Below are positions 17,136 to 25,468 of a DNA stretch of 64,000 bases, in pieces; within the stretch, counting starts at the first letter, position 1; every line of letters starts with the position of its first letter. The DNA comes from JAWKOK01 sp963765875 (GTDB lineage Bacteria > Chloroflexota > Anaerolineae > Caldilineales > Caldilineaceae), in the NCBI GenBank assembly GCA_963765875.1, contig CAVXYK010000025.1:186001-250000 (forward strand), in the 5' to 3' direction. Under the pieces are notes generated by a model. The model was not told the origin of the DNA and searched no databases. It saw only the letters and a list, made by a program, of their open reading frames with translations. The position numbers and the translations under genes are program-made.

Positions 17136-19715
17136 TCACCACTGAATGGCTAATTCTACTTCATCAGACTGGGTCGCGAAAAAGCCCCTCGGATCACGTA
17201 GTTCGATGCGTACGAGGTCGTTCTCGCCGCAGGCTAGATTGAGCGGACGCTCCCCGTGGCGCAGAAGATCGACCAGTTTCACCTTTGCACGAGGCAAGGC
17301 AGGATCGCCCACAAAGACCAGAATCTCAATCTTTCGGTCCAACCGGCGTCCGTCAGATCCATCTGGGTTCATGGCGGCACGCAGTCCAGTGATGGTGGTC
17401 GGAGCCGGCGGTTTTTGCACATCTTGGGTCGAATCGTAGAGCAAGATCGATCCGTTTTTACTCAAGATTTGGCCCTCGAAGATGACCTGCCACTCCTTTG
17501 GCGCCGGTCCGGCCGGCCCCACACCCATCGAGCCTGCACGTTGAGCCATCGCAGCGATCGGGGCCGTCGAGGCCGCGTGCATGGACATCCTGATGGGCGT
17601 TGCTGCAACGTCGCCGCCGGGAGTCGCAATGCGTGATACTGCACGCGCGAAGTTCGGAATGTCAGCGCCCCTGCCACCGAAGGTTCGCATTCCTGGCTCT
17701 GACCAGTCAGCCGGGAACGCATTGGCAACAGCGACGGTCTCCTCGACCTGCCGCCCGGCCTCGGTGCGGACGGCTACAAACGACGCCGCCGATGAGGGCA
17801 GATGATAGGCGAGTGATTCTGCGACCAGCAGCCGACGCAATGCTTCCTTGGCGCTCTTGAACTGCGTCTCAGCATAGATGGCATCCTGCGGAAGGGCACC
17901 CACGGCTTCTGTCCCGTAGCCCAGACGTTGAAGCTCTGCAACCAGTTCGTCATGAGGATGTCCGGCATGCAACAGGTGTTCGAGGCCGTTGATGCGACGT
18001 GACCCAAAGAGCGCTTTCACCGCCGACAGGTTCTGCGGATGGGTGAGATCGATTTGAGCCGAAGCAACGACGTCACCCGATTGTGTCTGCACTGAAATCA
18101 CTAGGGGGCCAGCGTCGCCACGTACCGTCCGGCCTGCTATCCAGCGATTCTGATCCGCGACCAGATCACCGACATCGAGGGCGGATCGGCCATCATCAAG
18201 CGTCGCAAGACGAGTGCCGGCAGACTCGATCTCCCGACGGTTGACACTGAGTCGCAGGTTCACCAAGAACGGCTTGCCCCAGATGGACAGGATCTGGTCA
18301 AGTGCGGTGGTGATATCCGTCTCTTTGGGTGAGCTGGTCAAAAACTTGGCCACACCGCCGCCCCGTTCAACCAATTGATAGACGAGATAATCATTGGGCG
18401 CAGCATCAATGCACAGGATACTCATGCGGCGCCCATCGACCTTGGCGGCCTCCTGCTCGACGAGGCGTACCAGCCGCCCCTGATCCGACACCTGGGCATC
18501 GGTCACGATCAGCACATTGCGTGCACGTTCGCCAGGCAGGCGATCGATGCGCAGCGCTTGCTCCAGCGCCACCCCCAGTTCTGTACCCCCACTGTCCCGA
18601 TTCGACTTGAGCCACTCAACCGCACTGTCCACGTTTTCGGGTTGAGCCGTCGTCAAACCATGGGCATACCATTCTGTGCGGCTGTGAAAGGTAGCCAACG
18701 CAAAAGCATCATCGGGCGTGAGATCGCTCAGAAAACGTTCGACTGCCCAGTCGGCAGCCGCCCATTTTGCGCCCGCCATAGAGCCGGAATGATCGACGAG
18801 CAGCAACACCTCTCTTGGCAGGCTCTCGCTATCATCAACCGCAATAGGCGGTTCCAGCATCGCCAAAAAATAGACATACTCATCCATGGCATGACTGTGG
18901 CTGTAGACAGCCATCGACGCAGTCCGTTGCAACTGTCCGAGCTGCCAGATCAGCACAAAATCCCGATCCGGTATCACCGACTCAGCGGCCAGCTGGACAA
19001 TCTGCCCGCCTGGCTCCTGTTCGATGGCCAGTTCGTGAGTTGGGCTTTCAATCGATGCGAAGGTACCGGCATTGGCCGCATCCAGATGCAGTTGCATCGA
19101 AAACCGATGCCCCGGATCGCGAAGCAGCGCCAACGGCTGCCCATTAGCAAAGGCCGATCCCAGCTCATCCTCGCGCACGAAACGCGGGGCAGTGGTCAAC
19201 GGCATCCGCAACATCCAATGCAGGCCATCGGCCCGAGCCAGTTGCACAAATGTCGTCTCGATGATCACCGGTTCATCAGGCTGGATGCCGGCAATCTGAA
19301 GTGTGAAGACGTCGGGCGATTCCCGCGAGACCAAGGCTGCTTGTTGACCACTCTCCTTGGCCGCTGCGTATTCCCCCTCCGCCTCCTCGCGGCTCTTTAG
19401 GTGGGTGACGATTTCAACAGTACCAAACCGCACGCTTACATCGGTCACCGCTGCGTCACCCGGCAGCGGAAAGCGATAGAGCGCCTCCAGCACGGCCTTG
19501 GATTCTTTATGGCTGTAGCCGAAGGTCTGACGCAGTGTCAGCGATGCCAGCGGCCCGCTAATGTGCCCGCTAAGATGCGTATCGCGTAGCGCGATGAACT
19601 GTGAAACGGATTCGCTCGACTCCGGCGTCATGACTTGGAGTACGCCAAATCCACCGGACCGGGAATTCTCGTAGATATGTGGATTGAACACAGTAGATCT
19701 CCCCCTTCGCAACAT
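17136..19715 (-). CDS. VIT and VWA domain protein
   Basis: 859 residues from the ATG at 19715. The VIT domain comes first (SLTLRQTFGYSHKESKAVLE, YRFPLPGDAAVTDVSVRFG, and IIETTFVQLARADG). The VWA domain follows with the MIDAS motif DHSGSM near residue 325, then SGGTELGVALEQAL and VLIVTDAQVSDQG. The C-terminal third has an Ala/Met-rich linker and a beta-rich end (GENDLVRIELRDPRGFF). Similar VIT-VWA proteins are marked as inter-alpha-trypsin-inhibitor-like or Vault-like; the function is unknown. No clear signal peptide is visible. A later ATG at 19631 is a possible start. Confidence 0.8.
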   Translation of the reverse strand: MLRRGRSTVFNPHIYENSRSGGFGVLQVMTPESSESVSQFIALRDTHLSGHISGPLASLTLRQTFGYSHKESKAVLEALYRFPLPGDAAVTDVSVRFGTVEIVTHLKSREEAEGEYAAAKESGQQAALVSRESPDVFTLQIAGIQPDEPVIIETTFVQLARADGLHWMLRMPLTTAPRFVREDELGSAFANGQPLALLRDPGHRFSMQLHLDAANAGTFASIESPTHELAIEQEPGGQIVQLAAESVIPDRDFVLIWQLGQLQRTASMAVYSHSHAMDEYVYFLAMLEPPIAVDDSESLPREVLLLVDHSGSMAGAKWAAADWAVERFLSDLTPDDAFALATFHSRTEWYAHGLTTAQPENVDSAVEWLKSNRDSGGTELGVALEQALRIDRLPGERARNVLIVTDAQVSDQGRLVRLVEQEAAKVDGRRMSILCIDAAPNDYLVYQLVERGGGVAKFLTSSPKETDITTALDQILSIWGKPFLVNLRLSVNRREIESAGTRLATLDDGRSALDVGDLVADQNRWIAGRTVRGDAGPLVISVQTQSGDVVASAQIDLTHPQNLSAVKALFGSRRINGLEHLLHAGHPHDELVAELQRLGYGTEAVGALPQDAIYAETQFKSAKEALRRLLVAESLAYHLPSSAASFVAVRTEAGRQVEETVAVANAFPADWSEPGMRTFGGRGADIPNFARAVSRIATPGGDVAATPIRMSMHAASTAPIAAMAQRAGSMGVGPAGPAPKEWQVIFEGQILSKNGSILLYDSTQDVQKPPAPTTITGLRAAMNPDGSDGRRLDRKIEILVFVGDPALPRAKVKLVDLLRHGERPLNLACGENDLVRIELRDPRGFFATQSDEVELAIQW

Positions 19716-19883
19716 GACCAACCAAAACACCAACAAACGAGGCGCCGCCGGCGAAGTGAGCGGAGAGTGAGCAGGAAGTCGAATTCGCAAACAGGAAGCC
19801 TCTGCCTCCATTGTACGTACGTGTCCATCCGCCGTCAATGAGGATTGATGAGGCTAGCAATCAAGAAACCTACGGGAATCCGA

Positions 19884-19912
19884 TTGGGTCTCGACGAAAT
19901 CTGAAATATAAT
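19884..19912 (+). promoter_or_regulatory. candidate promoter before the small protein and ABC exporter
   Basis: TTGGGT at 19884-19889, a 17-bp spacer and TATAAT at 19907-19912, predicting a start near 19919. Confidence 0.5.
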
Positions 19913-19963
19913 GCGCTAGAGGTCTGTCGGAGAAACACGAAATAGAACGCGGAGTGAGCGGAT

Positions 19964-20074
19964 ATGGCGGAAGAAGACCGGATTATTCCTGTATTTATCC
20001 GCGAATATCAGCTCGATCCGCATGATCAGCGTTCTATTCTGCTTCTCTCCAACAAGTTACTAGAGTCATCATGA
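19964..20074 (+). CDS. small protein, 36 residues
   Basis: ATG at 19964 opens a short frame reading MAEEDRIIPVFIREYQLDPH and ending NKLLESS. GGAG lies 9 nt before the ATG and a good promoter lies 52 bp upstream. It ends 61 bp before the ABC exporter start. It is not a family I recognise; it could be a small conserved protein or a leader peptide. Confidence 0.35.
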   Translation: MAEEDRIIPVFIREYQLDPHDQRSILLLSNKLLESS

Positions 20075-20134
20075 CTACGAATCTCGGTTTGCCTCACCGT
20101 GCAACCGTCACAGGAAGACTTCGGCCACTTCGCC

Positions 20135-21985
20135 ATGATCCCGTCCAGCAAAGCGCTTCAGAACGTTCGACGACAGCTTCCCTACCTGCCAAAAGCATTG
20201 AGACTCGTCTGGGACGCAGCCCCGGCATGGACCGCGGCATGGGCGGTCTTGCTCATCGTCCAGGGCATTTTGCCGGTGGCCACGGTCTACTTGACGCGTG
20301 CGTTGGTGAACAGCCTGGTTGCCGTGGTCTCCGGCGATGTGGGATGGATAACGATTCGCCTCCCCCTCTTCTTCGTCCTGCTGATGGCACTGATATTGCT
20401 CTTGCAGACGCTGCTCGCCAGCCTGTCCACGTGGGTGCGCACGGCCCAATCCGAGCTGGTCGGCGATGACCTGAGCGATCGTATCCAGGCCCAGGCGCTT
20501 GCACTGGACATGACTTACTACGAGACGCCCTCGTACTACGACCAGTTGCATCGCGCACGGGTCGACGCCATGGGCAGCCCGCTCCTTCTGCTGGAGAACA
20601 TGGGCAACATCGTGCAGAACGGCATCACCCTGGTGGCGATGGCCGGCGTCCTGGTACCCTATGGTCTTTGGCTGCCGGTCGCTTTGCTCGTCAGCACATT
20701 GCCTGCGCTCTATGTCGTCGGCGGCTACAGCCTTCGCCAGCACCGCTGGCAAGTGGAGACGACCGATGCCAGACGTCGCAGCCTCTATTACGACTGGATC
20801 ATTTCAGATCGTGACGCAGCTGCAGAGCTTCGCATCTTTGACCTTGGCGAACTATTTCGAGGTCGATTCAACGCCACACGCAAAAAGCTGCGACAAGAGC
20901 GCATCGACCTGGAGCGCAGTCAAGTTCTCGCTCAACTGTTGGCCTCCATTATGGGCCTGATCGTCATGGGCGGCTCGCTTGCTTGGATGCTTTGGCAAAC
21001 CGCTCAGGGACTCTATACCTTGGGCGACCTTGCCCTCTTCTATCAGGCGTTCAACCAGGGCCAACGCTTGATGCGCACGCTGCTTCAAAGTGCAGGACGC
21101 ATCTACAACAATCTACTCTTTCTGGAAAACCTCTTTGAGTATCTGTCGCTCAAACCCTTGATATCGGCTCCACCCGATCCGGCGCCCTTTCCGGCGCCGC
21201 TCCAGACGGGGATCTCTTTTGAGAATGTTCTTTTCCATTATCCCGGCAGCGACCAAGCCGCTCTCGCAAATTTCGATCTAGCGATCCCGGCAGGCAAGGT
21301 GACGGCCATCGTAGGTGAAAACGGCGCCGGCAAGAGCACGCTGATCAAGCTGCTCTGCCGCTTCTTCGACCCCAACTCGGGCAGGATCACCATCGACGGT
21401 ATCGATATTCGCCGGTTCGATCCGGCAGACCTCCAGCACCAATTCACGATCATGTTTCAGCAGCCGGTTGAGTACCAGGACACAGCGACCAACAACATTG
21501 CCTTCGGTAACCTGGCCATCGATCCTTCACCGGACGACATTCACGAGGCAGCCATCGCTGCAGGCGCTGATGTCCCCATCGCCAAATTGCCCGATGGCTA
21601 CGAGACGGTGTTGGGCAAGTGGTTTGGCGACGCTGAACTGAGTGTGGGCGAATGGCAACGCGTTGCGCTGGCGCGCGCCTACCTTCGCCAAGCCCCGATC
21701 ATCGTGCTGGATGAGCCGACCAGCGCCATGGATCCCTGGGCCGAGACGGACTGGCTCAATCGCTTTCGCAGACTGGCAGAGGATCGCACGGCGCTCATCA
21801 TCTCCCATCGATTCACCACGGCGATGTCCGCCGATATTATCCATGTGATGGTGAACGGCCGTGTGATTGAGTCGGGCAGCCACAGCGAATTGCTCGACCA
21901 AGCGGGCTTCTATGCGCGTTCCTGGCATGCGCAGATGCAAGAGCGATCATCCACCCAAGATGGCGCAACCGGTCGCCAGACATAA
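20135..21985 (+). CDS. ABC exporter half-transporter (permease-ATPase fusion)
   Basis: 616 residues. Six hydrophobic segments lie between about residues 25 and 310, then a nucleotide-binding domain: Walker A VGENGAGKST, the signature LSVGEWQR (a departure from LSGGQ), Walker B IIVLDEPTSAMD, and H-loop ISHR. It exports an unknown substrate as a dimer. A GTG at 20099 is in frame with no better ribosome site; I take the ATG at 20135. The second exporter of this window (25469-27436) has a standard LSGGE signature, so the two are not obviously one heterodimer. Confidence 0.85.
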   Translation: MIPSSKALQNVRRQLPYLPKALRLVWDAAPAWTAAWAVLLIVQGILPVATVYLTRALVNSLVAVVSGDVGWITIRLPLFFVLLMALILLLQTLLASLSTWVRTAQSELVGDDLSDRIQAQALALDMTYYETPSYYDQLHRARVDAMGSPLLLLENMGNIVQNGITLVAMAGVLVPYGLWLPVALLVSTLPALYVVGGYSLRQHRWQVETTDARRRSLYYDWIISDRDAAAELRIFDLGELFRGRFNATRKKLRQERIDLERSQVLAQLLASIMGLIVMGGSLAWMLWQTAQGLYTLGDLALFYQAFNQGQRLMRTLLQSAGRIYNNLLFLENLFEYLSLKPLISAPPDPAPFPAPLQTGISFENVLFHYPGSDQAALANFDLAIPAGKVTAIVGENGAGKSTLIKLLCRFFDPNSGRITIDGIDIRRFDPADLQHQFTIMFQQPVEYQDTATNNIAFGNLAIDPSPDDIHEAAIAAGADVPIAKLPDGYETVLGKWFGDAELSVGEWQRVALARAYLRQAPIIVLDEPTSAMDPWAETDWLNRFRRLAEDRTALIISHRFTTAMSADIIHVMVNGRVIESGSHSELLDQAGFYARSWHAQMQERSSTQDGATGRQT

Positions 21986-22040
21986 ATGTGATACACTTGA
22001 TTCCAGCAACGATGGGTAACCCGCTGCCAAAGGCTTTCTC

Positions 22041-22125
22041 TTGACACGAATGGTCACAAATTTTCACGAATTACGTCGTCGCCCCTGAGAAAAGATTCGC
22101 GTAAATTTGTGTAAATTCGTGTCCG
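22041..22125. repeat. CACGAATT-word imperfect inverted repeat
   Basis: TTGACACGAATGGTCACAAA and TTTTCACGAATT at 22041-22072 face ATTCGCGTAAATTTGTGTAA and ATTCGTGTCCGG at 22094-22125. The same words form a perfect 30-bp hairpin at 37402-37486. It is followed by CTTTTTGCAGTGGACTCATG (22130-22150), a tail seen beside other hairpins. Confidence 0.65.
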
Positions 22126-22174
22126 GATTCCTTTTTGCAGTGGACTCATGGATTGAACTGAAGGGAAACATTTG

Positions 22175-23023
22175 ATGGCAGATGATCGCAGCCTATTTCA
22201 ACGGGCCTCCAATCGAGTTTTCGGCATACCGGCCGTCGCCCAGATGTGGGCCAAGCTGTCGGCCGGGCGCACGGACGATCTAGTCGACCTGTCCGGCGAT
22301 ATCCCGTTTGTCCCATTCGAGAAACCACTGTCAACGTCGAACGTAGCGCTCTTGACAACCGGCGGCATTCATCTGCCGGATCAGACGCCATTCGACATGC
22401 AGAACCCCGACGGTGACGCGGGCTATCGGGTGGTTCCCGGCGATGTTGACATGTCTAAGCTCGTCATCACGCATAAGTATTATAATCACAGTGATGCAGA
22501 GATCGATCCGAATATAATATTCCCGCTGAACCGATTTCGAGATCTGGTCGATCAGGGCGTCATCGGCGGGATCGGGCCGCGCAATTTTGGCTTCATGGGC
22601 CATATCGATGCCGATCAAGTGGGCATCTTGAATCAGCAGACGGCCCCCGAGGTCGCGGCCAAGCTGCGTGAGGACAGCGTCGACTTCGCCTTTCTCACAC
22701 CTGCTTGAGGACTCTGCAATCGGTCCGTGGGACTGATCGCAAGGGCTATCGAACGGGCCGGTATTCCAACGGTCAGCATCTCCATCACACGTGACTTGAC
22801 CGAATCCGTGGGCGTGCCGAGGGCCGTCTTTGTCAAGTGGCCGTTGGGTCATCCGCTGGGCGAGCCCAACAACGTACTTCAACAGCGCACCTTGATCTAC
22901 GACGCGTTGAAGCTACTGGTCACGGCCAATGAACCGGGGTTGATCGTCGAGCCGGGCTACCGCTGGCGCCGAACAACGTATAGTGAACCTGATTGGAACG
23001 AGCTGAAACAACATAAGATCTGA
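22175..23023 (+). CDS. GRDB-family reductase, candidate selenoprotein (in-frame TGA as Sec178)
   Basis: Glycine/sarcosine/betaine/proline reductase B-like (GRDB family), 282 residues if TGA at 22706-22708 is read through. The upstream part has VALLTTGGIHLPDQTPFD, NRFRDLVDQGVIGG and DSVDFAFLTPA. Immediately after, in the same frame, the family sequence resumes: GLCNRSVGLIARAIERAGIP, TVSISITRDLTESVGVPR, PLGHPLGEPNN. The TGA sits at the first position of a CxxC-type motif, giving U-G-L-C, where homologs carry Cys or Sec. A hairpin follows at 22715-22741. Unlike the broken genes in this window, no frame change is needed. AAGGGA precedes the ATG. A TGC-to-TGA base error remains possible. Confidence 0.75.
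22715..22741 (+). promoter_or_regulatory. candidate bacterial SECIS hairpin
   Basis: TGC 715-717 pairs with GCA 739-741; one A/C mismatch; then ATCGGTCC (22719-22726) pairs with GGACTGAT (22730-22737) including one G-U, closing a GTG loop at 22727-22729. The loop starts 18 nt after the TGA and its first base is G. Published bacterial SECIS criteria ask for a loop of 3-14 nt, a G in the first two loop positions and a spacing of about 16-37 nt, so it fits. Confidence 0.6.
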
Positions 23024-23061
23024 GAAAGAGGATAAAGCCGGTTGAACAAAAGATCTTCTTT

Positions 23062-23131
23062 CAGCATTCCGGGATTGAGCCAGTCGATTCTCCATTCTGA
23101 GATGACGGCTTGGCCCAATCCCGGAATGCTG
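23062..23131. repeat. CAGCATTCCGGGATTG inverted repeat
   Basis: Arms 23062-23083 and 23110-23131, CAGCATTCCGGGATTGAGCC against its complement with one mismatch, around a 26-nt loop. It lies 38 bp after the stop of the GRDB-family gene and probably ends its transcript. Confidence 0.6.
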
Positions 23132-23205
23132 ATACACACATGTGGGCTTTCCACACAGTCTCAATTTCGTAGAACGCGGATCCATACGACGGAAGCATTT
23201 GCAAT

Positions 23206-23637
23206 ATGAGTCGACGCAAAGCAAGAAAAACGACAAACTCCAAGCAGAAGAGCGCAAAACCAAGCAGCCCGAAGGGTGAATCAGGCGCTCCAGGCAAAGG
23301 CCCCATCCGCGTCACAGGTATCCTCTTTGCGCTGGCGGCCAACATGTTCCTTGTCTCCGCCGCCGACGCTTTGGTCCAGGGGCTGAGCTTGCCGATATCC
23401 TATGAAGTGTTGGCTACCCTAGTCGCGCCCTTTATTGCCGGCACAGCAACCGCTTTTTATGTCAAACAAAGAGGCGGCGTGCACGCTTTCCTCGGGGGAC
23501 TGCTGAGCATTCCCCTGCTCACCTACCTTGTCTTTGGCGGCTTCTGGCAATTTGGCATCCTGGCCGGAGCCTTCTGTGGCCTGTCAGGCGCAATCACGGA
23601 GATCTTTCTGCGTCGAAGCCAGACCGCGGATCGCTGA
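23206..23637 (+). CDS. small membrane protein, unknown
   Basis: 143 residues. A Lys/Ser-rich basic N-terminus (residues 1-33) is followed by four hydrophobic segments (about 37-60, 67-85, 91-110, 112-135) with many Gly. I recognise no family; it resembles small DUF membrane proteins. Its last 115 bp overlap the 3' end of the convergent PAP2-VanZ gene. Confidence 0.5.
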   Translation: MSRRKARKTTNSKQKSAKPSSPKGESGAPGKGPIRVTGILFALAANMFLVSAADALVQGLSLPISYEVLATLVAPFIAGTATAFYVKQRGGVHAFLGGLLSIPLLTYLVFGGFWQFGILAGAFCGLSGAITEIFLRRSQTADR

Positions 23638-24557
23638 ACCATCGTCGTTTCATGCACCCTCCATCTACCCTGCTTAGATCGCCGCTCCGAGTTGATCAGC
23701 AACATGCTCAGGCCCCAGAAGAAGATCAAGCCTGCGAGATCGGCTGCCAGATCCGCGGTGGAAGCGGTGCGCAGCGGCGAAAAGGCCTGCATCAGCTCCT
23801 CACTCAGCGCCAATACAAAGGGAACGAGCACGGCAATGGGCGCCACGGCATAGCCCCACACACGCAACACACGACCCCGTAACCAGAGGTTGAGCCAGAA
23901 GGCGATGAGACCAAAGAGCAGGAAATGCAGCACCTTGTCGGCATTGGGCCACGCCAACAGATGCCGGGGCAAATAGTCTAAATAGGCCATTAGCGTGACC
24001 ACAATGGCCAGCGCAATTTGCGGCCAGAGCAGCCAACGCATGCGCTCCAGGAGCGGACCATCCCGATAGACAACGCCATAGCAAGCGACGCCCACGGCGC
24101 CGCCGATCAGCGCGCCGGCAAGCACGTCGGACGGATAGTGGTGCCCCAGGTAGATTCGGCTGATCCCGACAGCAAATGCGCCGCCAAACAGGAGGCCGGT
24201 CCAAGCCGCGCCGCGAAAGCGAAGCGCCAGCAAGGCGGCCAGCGCAAAGGCCAACGCAGCATGGCCACTGGGAAATGAGGGAAACGGCGGGACGGGGAGA
24301 ATGAGCCTGACCTGATGCTCAATTGGCGGGCGTGGACGCATCCCCAGTGCGTAGAAGAGCACTGTAAGCGCAGCGCTGACCATCAACGCCACCACAAGCG
24401 ATATGGCCGTACGGCGATCCGTCCGAACAGCGAGCAGCGCAATGGCCACCGGCAGCAATCCCGGGCCAATGACCGTGAGTGCAACCATAATCGGATCCAG
24501 CAGCGGATCGGCCAACCTCTGATTGAAAAGTTCGAGCAGATAGATGTCCATGTCCAA
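23523..24557 (-). CDS. PAP2 phosphatase-VanZ fusion membrane protein
   Basis: 344 residues. The PAP2 part carries the three phosphatase motifs: RPRPP near residue 75, PSFPSGHAALAF, and SRIYLGHHYPSDVLAG with the catalytic His. The second part (about residues 180-290) is VanZ-like: NADKVLHFLLFGLIAFWLN and ALSEELMQAFSPLRTAS, D..AD followed by a last membrane helix. The first part should remove phosphate from a lipid such as undecaprenyl diphosphate; the VanZ part has no settled role. The C-terminal tail (about 50 residues, basic) overlaps the convergent gene and could be an artefact of a lost stop. Confidence 0.8.
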   Translation of the reverse strand: MDMDIYLLELFNQRLADPLLDPIMVALTVIGPGLLPVAIALLAVRTDRRTAISLVVALMVSAALTVLFYALGMRPRPPIEHQVRLILPVPPFPSFPSGHAALAFALAALLALRFRGAAWTGLLFGGAFAVGISRIYLGHHYPSDVLAGALIGGAVGVACYGVVYRDGPLLERMRWLLWPQIALAIVVTLMAYLDYLPRHLLAWPNADKVLHFLLFGLIAFWLNLWLRGRVLRVWGYAVAPIAVLVPFVLALSEELMQAFSPLRTASTADLAADLAGLIFFWGLSMLLINSERRSKQGRWRVHETTMVQRSAVWLRRRKISVIAPDRPQKAPARMPNCQKPPKTR

Positions 24558-24695
24558 TGGATACCATGGGAGCGCTCTAAAGGGCTAGACGCTTCTCTTC
24601 CTCTTTTCGGACAGCTTCCCGATGGTTCTGCGTTGCTCTTGGGTGATGAAATCCCCTCTCCGGCCGTTCCAGAGAAAAAGATGCCCCAGCGCAAG
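24558..24695. other. gap upstream of PAP2-VanZ gene
   Basis: No gene seen. It should hold the promoter of the leftward PAP2-VanZ gene, but no clear hexamers were found. Confidence 0.3.
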
Positions 24696-24756
24696 TCCCC
24701 GGCACAGCCCAGCTAAAATCTGGTCCGGAGATCCCGTTTGTGGGCTGTGCCGGGGA
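24696..24756. repeat. TCCCCGGCACAGCCCA inverted repeat
   Basis: Perfect 16-bp arms at 24696-24711 and 24741-24756 around a 29-nt loop. The word GTGCCGGGGACG recurs in the hairpin at 42934-42996. Confidence 0.65.
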
Positions 24757-24896
24757 CGTTGGGAGAGCCATTCGTTTGGATTGGCCTTAGGCATTTGCCG
24801 CCGTTTGGCCGGGTGTAATTCAGATTCGGGGAATATGGCATGAGCGCCTCACCCTGTTTCGCCTCCTGGGCCTCATAGATTTGCGAGTGGCTACAC

Positions 24897-24953
24897 GTCC
24901 CTATCCAAAAATTGGATAGGGACCCCGCCGGGCGCTTGAAGCGTCCGGCAGGG
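24897..24953. repeat. tandem hairpins
   Basis: GTCCCTATCCAA (24897-24908) and TTGGATAGGGAC (24912-24923) make a perfect 12-bp stem with an AAA loop. A second GC-rich hairpin, CCGCCGGGCGCTT against AAGCGTCCGGCAGG, follows at once. Confidence 0.6.
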
Positions 24954-24983
24954 TAAGGCACACCCGCCCCCAATTCGAATTGA

Positions 24984-25322
24984 GTGTGTTGGCGAAAAGC
25001 GCCTGCTGCGCAAACAAACCGAGTTGAGACCCGTAGGGACATGGCATTCCCCGCCAGGTCGAACTCTGATTCGGGCGATTCCAAATCGAGAAGCATCATC
25101 CGCATTCTGAAAATGATTCTAGGGATGCCATGTCCGTTTCAGACCTACTGCACTATCAGGCACGGACAAGGCATTCCTAGTCACCGTATGGTTAGCGGCT
25201 GTGGCCTTGAAAGTCGAAACGGTCTCCGTCGACAACGGGTCTGTGCGGAATGCCATGTCCCTACATAGCAGTACGCCATCAACTCATTTTGTTTGCGAAG
25301 CAGGCGCAAAGCGCCAACACAC
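24984..25322. mobile_element. MITE-like element, copy 2 (339 bp)
   Basis: Starts GTGTGTTGGCGAAAAGCGCC and ends GGCGCAAAGCGCCAACACAC; close to 90% identical by eye to copy 1 at 14998-15335 over its whole length, with the same three nested inverted pairs. It sits in the divergent gap between the PAP2-VanZ gene and the second ABC exporter. No coding capacity and no clear target duplication. Confidence 0.8.
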
Positions 25323-25468
25323 CCATTTGAATTACGCGCGTTTGGCAGTGGACTCACAGACACAATCGTAGAGTGTGATACTGTTAATAGGATGTAGTCC
25401 GATTGCGTTTCTCCACATCCACACCACCTACGCTCATCCTGTTGCATTCACCTCGAGGAGGTTTGCTC

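Noticed and set aside
22727..23023. The second half of the GRDB-family gene as a separate gene
   Set aside because: It starts in the middle of the conserved domain, in the same frame as the first half, with only one TGA between them.
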